The translations under genes were made by a program, and so were the position numbers. Positions 57,258 through 64,000 of a stretch of DNA of 64,000 nucleotides are shown in pieces. Source of the stretch: SVTX01 sp045538195. Lineage in GTDB: Bacteria; Bacillota; Clostridia; Oscillospirales; CAG-272. The DNA lies in assembly GCA_045538195.1 (NCBI GenBank), contig JAZSRA010000138.1, positions 48,147-112,146 on the forward strand, in the 5' to 3' direction. Below the pieces are notes generated by a model that was given only the letters and a program-made list of their open reading frames with translations, had not been told where the DNA came from and ran no database searches. Position 1 is the stretch's first letter, and each line of letters begins with the position of its first letter.

Positions 57258-57295
57258 AAAAAACCGTCGGAGAATGATTTCTCCAACGGCTTTTT
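57258..57295 (-). terminator. Terminator of the opp operon
   Basis: AAGCCGTTGGAGAA / TTCTCCGACGGTTT stem with G.T pairs, followed by TTTTGCG on the minus strand, just after the 57297 gene. Confidence 0.78.
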
Positions 57296-57296
57296 A

Positions 57297-57581
57297 TCAA
57301 ACAAAAGACAAGATCAGATACAAGATAATAAAGGCAACTGCCAAAAGTCCAAGCACCGCAAGCATTGGTAAAAACATCATTTTTACCGCTCCGATATAGG
57401 TCTCGAACTGCTCCTTCAAGCTTGCGCGACCTAAATAATTTGCTTTTGGCGCTTTCATTTCGCCTTTTTCAGCATTTTTGCCGCTTATTGCCGACATATC
57501 GGCTATGGTTCTGCCGTCGTCGACGTATATTATCTTCTCTTTTTTCTTTTTGTTCTTGTTTTTATCGTTATTCTTACCCAT
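57297..57581 (-). CDS. Small membrane protein at the end of the opp operon
   Basis: The protein has 94 aa from the ATG at 57581, seven bases after GAGG. The first 15 residues are almost all Lys/Asn (MGKNNDKNKNKKKKEK); a soluble middle and one membrane helix near the C-terminus (about 68-93, FLPMLAVLGLLAVAFIILYLI) follow, so it is tail-anchored. Its ATG comes just three bases after the oppF stop. No family recognised; possible accessory to the transporter by position only. Confidence 0.7.
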   Translation of the reverse strand: MGKNNDKNKNKKKKEKIIYVDDGRTIADMSAISGKNAEKGEMKAPKANYLGRASLKEQFETYIGAVKMMFLPMLAVLGLLAVAFIILYLILSFV

Positions 57582-57583
57582 GA

Positions 57584-58588
57584 TCATTCCTCATCAAGCA
57601 GGTGGCACGCCGCAAAGTGTCCGTTCTCGTACTCCTTATAGGAGGGTGTGATATTCTTACACTTTTCGGTAGCGTAGGGACAACGGGTATGGAATCTGCA
57701 ACCTTTGGGAGGATTCATCGGCGAAGGAATGTCACCTTTCAGCACGATGCGATTCATCTTCTCGTCGGGATCGGGATTTGGGATTGCCGAGAAAAGCGCC
57801 TTGGTATAGGGGTGCAAGGGATTTGCGAAAATATCCTTCTTTTCACCGAACTCAACCATCTGTCCGAGATACATAACTCCTACCTTATCGGATATAAACT
57901 TTACTACCGAAAGATCGTGAGAAATGAAAAGATAGGTCAGATTCATTGAGCGTTGAAGCTCTTTGAGCAGATTGATTATCTGCGCCTGGATCGACACGTC
58001 AAGTGCCGAAACAGGCTCGTCGCAAACAACGAGCTTAGGCTTTACCGATAAGGCTCTGGCAATACAGATCCTCTGTCTCTGTCCGCCCGAGAACTCGTGA
58101 GGATAGCGTTCGTAATAGTAGTCACGCAGACCGCACTTTTCCATAAGATCCATTACGTAATCCTTGACCTCATTTGGGGGAACAATTCCATGAACCTTGA
58201 CAGGCTCGGAAAGAATGTCTCCAACCGTCGCCCTTGGAGGAAGCGACGAATAGGGGTCCTGGAAGATTATCTGCATATCGGTACGAAGCTGTCGCATCTT
58301 GGAATTATTATAATTCGTAATGTCCTCGCCGTTAAAGATGATCTGTCCGCCACTGGGCTGATGAAGCTTCAATATGGTACGACCCAAGGTGGTCTTACCG
58401 CAGCCCGATTCACCTACGATGCCCAGCGTCTCACCCGCCTTTACGGTAAAGGAAACGTCATCGACCGCTACAAGCTCCTTCTGAACCTTACCAAGAAGGT
58501 TTTTCTGCACGGGAAAGCATTTTCGGAGGTTTCTGACCTCAAGTATCACGTCGTTAGAAACGTCATTTTTGAACTCTTTATCAGTCAT
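57584..58588 (-). CDS. oppF: Oligopeptide ABC transporter ATP-binding protein OppF
   Basis: The protein has 334 aa. Walker A GESGCGKTTLGR, Q-loop QIIFQDPYSSLPPRATVG, signature FSGGQRQR, Walker B KLVVCDEPVSALD and the H-loop FISHDLSVV. The C-terminal oligopeptide/dipeptide domain with cysteines (GCRFHTRCPYATEKC) is typical of OppD/OppF/DppF and may bind an iron-sulfur cluster. It overlaps oppD by 8 bp. Energises uptake together with OppD. Confidence 0.94.
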   Translation of the reverse strand: MTDKEFKNDVSNDVILEVRNLRKCFPVQKNLLGKVQKELVAVDDVSFTVKAGETLGIVGESGCGKTTLGRTILKLHQPSGGQIIFNGEDITNYNNSKMRQLRTDMQIIFQDPYSSLPPRATVGDILSEPVKVHGIVPPNEVKDYVMDLMEKCGLRDYYYERYPHEFSGGQRQRICIARALSVKPKLVVCDEPVSALDVSIQAQIINLLKELQRSMNLTYLFISHDLSVVKFISDKVGVMYLGQMVEFGEKKDIFANPLHPYTKALFSAIPNPDPDEKMNRIVLKGDIPSPMNPPKGCRFHTRCPYATEKCKNITPSYKEYENGHFAACHLLDEE

Positions 58589-59813
58589 TTTTCTCCTCCT
58601 CTCCGTACAAGTGGCAGGCTACGTAGTGAGTGGGGCTGACCTGCACCATGCCGGGATAATCTCCCGAGCATTTCTTAGTGCATTTCGAGCATCTCTCCTT
58701 AAAGTAGCAATGGTTCGGCATGTTCACGGGGTTGGGAACGTTGCCTGGAATATTAAAGAGCGTATCGGAATCAGAACTCATAGTGGGCTTGGACTTTTGC
58801 AGACCGACGGTATAGGGATGGAGAGGATTATGGAATATCTCTCTCACCGTTCCCTGCTCGATAACCCTGCCCGCATACATGACCACAACGTAGTCCGCCA
58901 TTTCTGCGACCACACCGAGGTCGTGGGTGATAAGCAATATAGAACCGTTGATCTTGTCTTTAAGGTCACGGAACAGGTCGAGTATCTGCGCCTGAATCGT
59001 AACGTCAAGAGCCGTGGTAGGCTCGTCGGCTATGATAAGACGGGGATTGCAAGCCAGCGCCATTGCTATCATAACTCTCTGTCTCATGCCGCCCGAAAGC
59101 TCATGAGGATAGGCCTTGTAAACACGCTCGGGAGCGGCAATTCCCACAAGCTCCAACATCTCCATAGTCTTTGCCTTCGCCTGCGCCTTGGTAGCTCCGG
59201 GAACGTGAATAAAGGTTACCTCGTCAAGCTGATTTCCTATGGTGAAAACGGGGTTGAGAGAAGTCATAGGCTCTTGGAAGATCATAGCGATCTGTCTGCC
59301 TCTGATACGGAATATCTCGTGGATCGGCATATTGGCAATATCGTATACCTTTTCCTCGGTCTCGTATCTCTCCTGTCCGTCCTCGCCGACGACGGGAATG
59401 GGATTTCCCTTTTTGTCGCGCTTGAAATCCTCAGATTTGAAGCGGATATGACCCGAAACGATCTGTCCCGCAGGTCCTTGGATAAGCTGCATTACCGACA
59501 TACTCGTAACGCTCTTTCCACAACCCGACTCGCCTACGATACCGACAGTAGCGTTCTTGGGAACGTTGAAGGAAACTCCGTTTACCGCCTTGACTACGCC
59601 TTGGTCGGTAAAGAAGTATGTATGAAGATCCTCAATTTCAAGAATGTTGCCGTCGTCCTTCATATTTGTGACAAACTCGCTCTCCTTTGCGCGGCGGTGC
59701 TTTCTCTTTTCGAGCGCCCCCGTTATCTTGCGGTTCTCACGCGCGATAGCTCTTATTTCCTTTCCCGACAGGTAATGATTATCCTTTTTTGCAACTGTTT
59801 TATTATCAGCCAT
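58581..59813 (-). CDS. oppD: Oligopeptide ABC transporter ATP-binding protein OppD
   Basis: The protein has 410 aa from the ATG at 59813, eight bases after AGGAGG; the ATG two codons earlier is too close to that site. Walker A GESGCGKSVTSM, signature LSGGMRQRV, Walker B RLIIADEPTTALD, H-loop LITHDLGVV and a C-terminal cysteine set (CYFKERCSKCTKKC). An N-terminal extension of about 50 residues and an insert with KFKRDKKGNPIPVVGEDG-like loop sequence make it longer than E. coli OppD (337 aa). Confidence 0.94.
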   Translation of the reverse strand: MADNKTVAKKDNHYLSGKEIRAIARENRKITGALEKRKHRRAKESEFVTNMKDDGNILEIEDLHTYFFTDQGVVKAVNGVSFNVPKNATVGIVGESGCGKSVTSMSVMQLIQGPAGQIVSGHIRFKSEDFKRDKKGNPIPVVGEDGQERYETEEKVYDIANMPIHEIFRIRGRQIAMIFQEPMTSLNPVFTIGNQLDEVTFIHVPGATKAQAKAKTMEMLELVGIAAPERVYKAYPHELSGGMRQRVMIAMALACNPRLIIADEPTTALDVTIQAQILDLFRDLKDKINGSILLITHDLGVVAEMADYVVVMYAGRVIEQGTVREIFHNPLHPYTVGLQKSKPTMSSDSDTLFNIPGNVPNPVNMPNHCYFKERCSKCTKKCSGDYPGMVQVSPTHYVACHLYGEEEKND

Positions 59814-59818
59814 TATCA

Positions 59819-60925
59819 TTACCTCCTTCCCTTGGGGTCAAGGGCGTCACGCAGACCGTCGCCCACAAAGTTGAAGCCCAGCACCGCGGTGACGATGCAA
59901 AGTCCGGGCGGGATCCAAATATTCATATAGTTAATAAGAACGTTGGGGTCGCTTGTTGAGTTTATCATAGTTCCCCACGCGGCGTAAGGAGGCTGAACTC
60001 CCATGTTGAGGAAGGAGAGCGAAGCCTCATAAAGTATCATGCTTCCAAGGCTCAAAGTCATAGAGACGATAAGCTGTGGCATGACGTTGGGGATAAGGTG
60101 CTTGAATATCTTTCTCGCGGTGGAATATCCCATCGCCTCTGCCGCAACCATATACTCCTGCTCGCGCAGATAAAGAATCTGTCCGCGGACAAGTCTTGCA
60201 GTTCCCGGCCATGAGAACAACGTCAGGAATGCCATAAGGAAGTAGATACGCAAGCGGGGTTCACCCATTATCGACTGAATAAGAGTGGGATCCTTCTCCT
60301 CACCAAAGGCGGTAAGAAGCGTACCGAACACCAGCATTATGGGAAATCCCGGGATACACATAAGCACGTCACATATTCTCATAACCACGTTATCAACGAC
60401 TCCGCCAAAATATCCCGCGATACCGCCCATAATTACTCCAAGAATTGTGATTATGAACACGGTTATAAATCCGATGATAAGCGAAATGCGTCCGCCGTAC
60501 ATCAAACGAGCCAGAACGTCGTATCCCGTCTTATCTGTTCCGAGAGGGTGAGCCGCGCTCATAGGAGCGAGAGCATTTTCCTTTTCGGTCTTTTCGGTTA
60601 TCTGATAGAATGTGACGGTCTCTCCGTCTCTTTCGTAGCTTATCTCCTTTTGGGTATATTCTACCATAGGAGTGTTATCGACCTCGATCTCACCCCAGCT
60701 GGTATAGAATACAGGACCCAGAAAGCAGAACGCGAACAGAAACGCAAGCATTATAAGTCCCGCTACGCTGAGCTTGGACTTGAAAAAGCGCCGCAGTACC
60801 ATCTGCGTGGGAGACATGAGACGAACGTTGCGGTCAAGAGGAGTATCCTGCTCTGCTCCGCTCTGCGCATTCTCATTTTCAATTATCTCGTCCACTGCGT
60901 TGTTTTTGTTTTCAGTATTATTCAT
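59819..60925 (-). CDS. oppC: Oligopeptide ABC transporter permease OppC
   Basis: The protein has 368 aa. N-terminal cytoplasmic tail, first helix AGLIMLAFLFAFCFLGPVFY, a long periplasmic loop (about 80-130), then the transport domain with the EAA-type loop EYMVAAEAMGYSTARKIFKHLIPN. DDP-type end FVGDGLRDALDPKGRR. oppD starts five bases after its stop. AAGGAGG precedes the ATG. Confidence 0.94.
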   Translation of the reverse strand: MNNTENKNNAVDEIIENENAQSGAEQDTPLDRNVRLMSPTQMVLRRFFKSKLSVAGLIMLAFLFAFCFLGPVFYTSWGEIEVDNTPMVEYTQKEISYERDGETVTFYQITEKTEKENALAPMSAAHPLGTDKTGYDVLARLMYGGRISLIIGFITVFIITILGVIMGGIAGYFGGVVDNVVMRICDVLMCIPGFPIMLVFGTLLTAFGEEKDPTLIQSIMGEPRLRIYFLMAFLTLFSWPGTARLVRGQILYLREQEYMVAAEAMGYSTARKIFKHLIPNVMPQLIVSMTLSLGSMILYEASLSFLNMGVQPPYAAWGTMINSTSDPNVLINYMNIWIPPGLCIVTAVLGFNFVGDGLRDALDPKGRR

Positions 60926-60934
60926 ACGCCCTCC

Positions 60935-61903
60935 TTACTGCAACTTGACGCGAGGGTCAACGACTGCGTACATAAGATCAGAGAGCAAAATACCGATAAT
61001 GCTAAGCAGAGCCAAGAACATATTATAACCCATGATAAGGTTTATGTCTCCCTTGATCATAGCCTGATAAGCGGTATTACCGATACCGGGGAGGTCAAAG
61101 ACCTGCTCGGTGATGATCGCTCCCGAGAAAAGTGAGGGCAAAAGTCCCGCAAGGCTTGTGACAAGCGGTATCATCGTATTACGGAATGCGTGCTTGTAGA
61201 TGACCACCTGCTCACGAAGTCCCTTGGCTCTTGCGGTACGGATATAGTCGGAATTGAGAACTTCAAGCATATTGGTTCTCGTCATTCTCATTCTTCCGCC
61301 TATGCTCAGTATTACTACCGTCATGATCGGCAGTACGAGATATTTTATATATTCCAATATGTAGGCTATTCCCGACGTGGATTGCGTGGCATCGCCAAGT
61401 CCTGAGGACGGCAATAGTCCAAGCAGTCCGTTATAGGCGAATATTCCCTTCAAAACCTGTCCGAAAAAGAATGCGGGCAAGGAAATACCTATCATTACCA
61501 GCACCGTGACAAGATAATCACGGAAGGAATACTGATGGGTCGCCGCTGTGATACCGAGAGGAATAGCTATCATGAACTCAAACACCGTCGCAACCGCCGC
61601 GACCAAGAAGGATACGAACATATCTCTCTTGATAACGTCGACTACGGGCAGCTGCTGAGTAAAGCTTTCGCCAAAATCAAAGGTTACGATCTTTTTAAGC
61701 CACTCAAAATAGCTTACGTCGTACATCTTCATGATAGCGTCCTTGGTCTCCTCATCAACGATCGCGCCGCCCGCGTTCATCTCGTTGATCTTGTTCTCCG
61801 CGAAGCTGGACGGCATATTCTGAATGAGGATAAAGAGTATCAGCGAAACTCCAAGCAGTATCAATACAGACAGAAGAAGTCTTTTCAGTATGTATTTAAC
61901 CAT
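60935..61903 (-). CDS. oppB: Oligopeptide ABC transporter permease OppB
   Basis: The protein has 322 aa. Classic start MVKYILKRLLLSVLILLGVS, then six helices with the EAA loop VLNSDYIRTARAKGLREQVV and the C-terminal LSDLMYAVVDPRVKLQ. GGAG six bases before the ATG. Nine bases separate it from oppC. Confidence 0.94.
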   Translation of the reverse strand: MVKYILKRLLLSVLILLGVSLILFILIQNMPSSFAENKINEMNAGGAIVDEETKDAIMKMYDVSYFEWLKKIVTFDFGESFTQQLPVVDVIKRDMFVSFLVAAVATVFEFMIAIPLGITAATHQYSFRDYLVTVLVMIGISLPAFFFGQVLKGIFAYNGLLGLLPSSGLGDATQSTSGIAYILEYIKYLVLPIMTVVILSIGGRMRMTRTNMLEVLNSDYIRTARAKGLREQVVIYKHAFRNTMIPLVTSLAGLLPSLFSGAIITEQVFDLPGIGNTAYQAMIKGDINLIMGYNMFLALLSIIGILLSDLMYAVVDPRVKLQ

Positions 61904-61926
61904 AAATTACTCCAAAATTTTAATGA

Positions 61927-61960
61927 CGCACGGGGAGACGGATAATCCTTCTCCCCTGCG
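61927..61960 (-). promoter_or_regulatory. Stem-loop between oppA and oppB
   Basis: On the minus strand, CGCAGGGGAGA pairs with TCTCCCCGTGCG (one bulged C) around an 11-nt loop, 20 bp after the oppA stop and without a T-run. Such hairpins commonly protect the 3' end of the binding-protein message or cause partial termination, giving more binding protein than permease. Confidence 0.6.
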
Positions 61961-61979
61961 ACTATAGGGTATAGGCAGA

Positions 61980-64000
61980 TCAATCCGCGAACTCGATCTC
62001 CCAGATGTGATCAAGGGGCGAGGTGTAGGGGTTGATCTCGTCAGGTATTGAAGCGGAATCAATAATCTTTGAGTTGTATGCGTAAAGCACGTCTCTCTGA
62101 TAAACGGGAAGCTCGATCGCAAGATCGAGAACGTAGCCCATAGCCTCTCTGTAAAGCTCGGAACGCTCCTCACGGTCCTCGGTCTCTCTTGCCTCGTCTA
62201 TAACCGCGCTGAGGTCATTGAGTATTGCGTTCTCCTTGGGATAGGTTGCGGGAGAAGCAAGGATCTCACGATAACCCCAAGCAAGAGTGCTTGTTGCGGT
62301 AGAGTTCTTATGATATACCTGATACATATCGGGGTCAACGGTAGTTCCCCACGCCGCTGCCCAGACTGCAAGCGAGCCTGTGGTCAGCTTGGTAAGCGCC
62401 TGAGTATCGGGAACGACCTCGATGTCCCAGCCCATTTCGTTAAGCAGATCTGCCGCCGCACGGAAGGTGAGGTAGGTGGGGTGATCGTTAAGGTCAGCAC
62501 CCGCGATAGTAAATTTGAGAGAAAGCGATTTGTCGCCCGCCGAAACGCCTGCGGCATCCATATACTGCTGGATCTTCGCCTTTGCGTTCTCCTTTGCTGC
62601 GTCATCGGAAATATTCTCGTTGTGATAATCAAGGAAAGGATAGTCGTGATCGTTTATTCTGTCGAAGTCGCCAAGCTCGTTCTTGGGGTATGCCCAGCTG
62701 ACGGTTGACATAGGCCAGAAGATGTTCTCTGCCGTACCAACACTATAATAGCTCAGCGCGAGAGAGGTATCCATAGCGCACATGATAGCCTTACGGATAT
62801 TGATATCGGGAACCTTGCCTGCATTGATACCGATGTAACCGTAACCAAGCTGGTCGGTGCTGAGCTTTTCGATACCCTTGGATTCAAGACCGTTGAGCTT
62901 GTCGATATTGTACTGGGTGTACTGGGGAGAGATATAATGTACCGAACCCTCTTCAAGAGCCGCGATAGCGTTGGACGCGCTTACAACTCTGTAACGGAGC
63001 TTCTCGATCTTGGGCTGACCCATAATGAAGCTGTCGTTTCTCTTGAAGTAAACGACGTTATTTGAGAAGAAGTCATTCTCGTTGATGTTATCGTTGTTAT
63101 CTCTGTCGGTTGCCTTGTAAGGACCTGCGCCCATAGGAACCTTGATGTTTCTTGCGGACTGGATAACATCTCTCATAAAGTCGAAGGACGCAAACTCAAC
63201 GCCGAACTGGTTGTTTGCGATGTCAACGGTGTAGCCCTCTGCATAGTAGTGCTGGGGAGCTACCGAGAAAGCGAAGTTCCAGATAGCCTTGGGGTCAACG
63301 CCGTTAATGGTTATTTCAAGAACGTCGTATTCATCCGCGTTTACGGGAGTTCCGTCGGAATTATGCTCTTTTGCTACCTTGTAGGTGTTATTGCCGATAG
63401 TGACCTCGGTCTCGTCTCCCGTATGGCCGAGAGAAACGATACCAGAGATATTTTCGATAGCAAGCTTGCCGTCTACGGTATTTTCTTTGAGGATTACTTC
63501 CCTTGCCTGAGCGGTGTACTGAGTGCGAAGCTCGGTAGCGGTCGCCCATACGGTAAGGATACGGTTAAGACCGTTCTCGGTCTCCTGATTGAATACGTAG
63601 TCGATCGCCGACTGCTTATCCTTTACAACGTCCTTGCTGTAAAGAGGGGTAAGGGTCTCGATCTTTGTCTTGTCCTCTTTACCGTTAGCGTCCTTGGCAT
63701 ACTTGACCTCAACGAAGCCCTCCATAAACATGAAGCAGAATACCTCGTCGGCAAATTCCTCGTGAGACTTGTAAGGCTCCTCGGTAAAGGACTCCTGCGC
63801 CGCCAGATAGTCGGTGCCCAGCTCCTCTTTATACAGCTCCAGAGCGTGGTCGTAGTCCTTCAGCAGATCCGCGTTGGACACGGCGGTCTCATCGTTGGAG
63901 ATGGCAGACTTATAACCGGAAGACACGTTATGGGCCAAAATGGCCTTCTTCATCTCCTCATAGGGCACCTCGTTGGTGGCGGACATCTTCAAAGAAGACT
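61980..64000 (-). CDS. oppA: Oligopeptide ABC transporter substrate-binding protein OppA, 5' end outside window
   Basis: About 673 residues are visible and the frame stays open to the right edge, so the N-terminus and its lipoprotein signal are missing. Family 5 solute-binding signature regions: SAISNDETAVSNADLLKDYD at the visible start, FEFGVEFASFDFMRD-like segment (NNQFGVEFASFDF), GAGPYKATDRDNND, GYIGINAGKVPDINIRKAIM and WAAAWGTTVDPDMYQVYHK. It binds peptides outside the membrane and hands them to OppBC. Codon use changes sharply near 63,780: beyond it Leu is nearly always CTG and Val GTG, while the rest of the gene prefers CTT/CTC and GTT/GTA. Confidence 0.88.
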   Translation of the reverse strand, partial: SSLKMSATNEVPYEEMKKAILAHNVSSGYKSAISNDETAVSNADLLKDYDHALELYKEELGTDYLAAQESFTEEPYKSHEEFADEVFCFMFMEGFVEVKYAKDANGKEDKTKIETLTPLYSKDVVKDKQSAIDYVFNQETENGLNRILTVWATATELRTQYTAQAREVILKENTVDGKLAIENISGIVSLGHTGDETEVTIGNNTYKVAKEHNSDGTPVNADEYDVLEITINGVDPKAIWNFAFSVAPQHYYAEGYTVDIANNQFGVEFASFDFMRDVIQSARNIKVPMGAGPYKATDRDNNDNINENDFFSNNVVYFKRNDSFIMGQPKIEKLRYRVVSASNAIAALEEGSVHYISPQYTQYNIDKLNGLESKGIEKLSTDQLGYGYIGINAGKVPDINIRKAIMCAMDTSLALSYYSVGTAENIFWPMSTVSWAYPKNELGDFDRINDHDYPFLDYHNENISDDAAKENAKAKIQQYMDAAGVSAGDKSLSLKFTIAGADLNDHPTYLTFRAAADLLNEMGWDIEVVPDTQALTKLTTGSLAVWAAAWGTTVDPDMYQVYHKNSTATSTLAWGYREILASPATYPKENAILNDLSAVIDEARETEDREERSELYREAMGYVLDLAIELPVYQRDVLYAYNSKIIDSASIPDEINPYTSPLDHIWEIEFAD

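Noticed and set aside
1..64000. Prophage, insertion sequence, integrase or rRNA operon
   Set aside because: No transposase, integrase, capsid, portal or rRNA sequence was recognised anywhere; mobile character is suggested only by non-coding repeats and the toxin relic.

Overview
The window reads as chromosomal DNA of an anaerobic member of the Clostridia (Bacillota), probably an uncultured gut-type relative of the Oscillospirales. Supporting signs are: low-to-medium GC with AT-rich intergenic DNA; near-consensus SigA promoters (TTGACA-17-TATAAT); strong GGAGG-type ribosome binding sites; Bacillota housekeeping genes (RNase Y, a YlbF/YmcA protein, MutS2, the M16 pair of the YmfF/YmfH type, TmcAL); and oxygen defence built on a flavodiiron protein and rubrerythrin. 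Lineage is inferred from gene content, not from a marker search. Most genes lie on the minus strand. Seven plus-strand genes are placed singly or in small groups, five of them behind promoters of their own.

Layout. 1-1580: the 3' part of a DEAD/DEAH helicase (plus strand) and its terminator. 1580-5190: a low-GC accessory patch with two membrane-anchored or lipoprotein unknowns, a second copy of the helicase tail and terminator, a membrane protein, a SUKH-type immunity gene and a frameshifted fragment of a GHH-type nuclease toxin. 5193-19050: rny, and upstream of it a long minus-strand run miaB - ylbF/ymcA-like - mutS - mutL - tgt - HAD phosphatase - unknown - tldD - tldE, related to the rny ... 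miaB-ymcA-cotE-mutS-mutL neighbourhood of Bacillus subtilis. 19105-24400: M16 peptidase-like pair - lgt - folD - unknown. 24456-26350: mrp, then yceD-rpmF. 26457-28196: tmcAL and a small conserved-looking unknown (plus strand). 28201-29904: SDR - ansA (minus strand). 30121-31371: rhaA (plus strand), followed by a 390-bp element with 17-bp perfect terminal inverted repeats made almost entirely of small hairpins. 31849-42163: dxs - mutS2 - beta-helix acyltransferase - glmM - two DUF4190-like membrane proteins - flavodiiron/flavin reductase/rubredoxin fusion - membrane unknown. 42206-46263: a lipoprotein, rluA family - lnt, upp. 46311-50429: sialate O-acetylesterase-like protein, mtaB, rpmB, and a GME-fold (DUF6873-like) protein (plus strand). 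50507-53075: rubrerythrin, rpsF-ssb-rpsR and tRNA-Pro(GGG). 53170-57246: a flavin reductase-like protein, a DUF308 membrane protein (plus strand) and a GH3 glycosidase. 57258-64000: an oligopeptide ABC transporter operon (oppA-B-C-D-F plus a small membrane protein) whose oppA runs off the right edge.

How the parts fit. Lgt, Lnt and several lipoproteins form a lipoprotein maturation theme. MiaB, MtaB, Tgt, TmcAL, the RluA-family enzyme and tRNA-Pro form a tRNA/rRNA modification theme. MutS, MutL and MutS2 handle DNA mismatches and recombination. RNase Y and the YlbF/YmcA protein form an mRNA decay pair. FprA, rubrerythrin and the flavin reductases handle O2 and peroxide. The least explained DNA is the 1.5-5.2 kb accessory patch and the families of structured intergenic repeats (3034, 12149, 24456, 31423, 45376, 50507).
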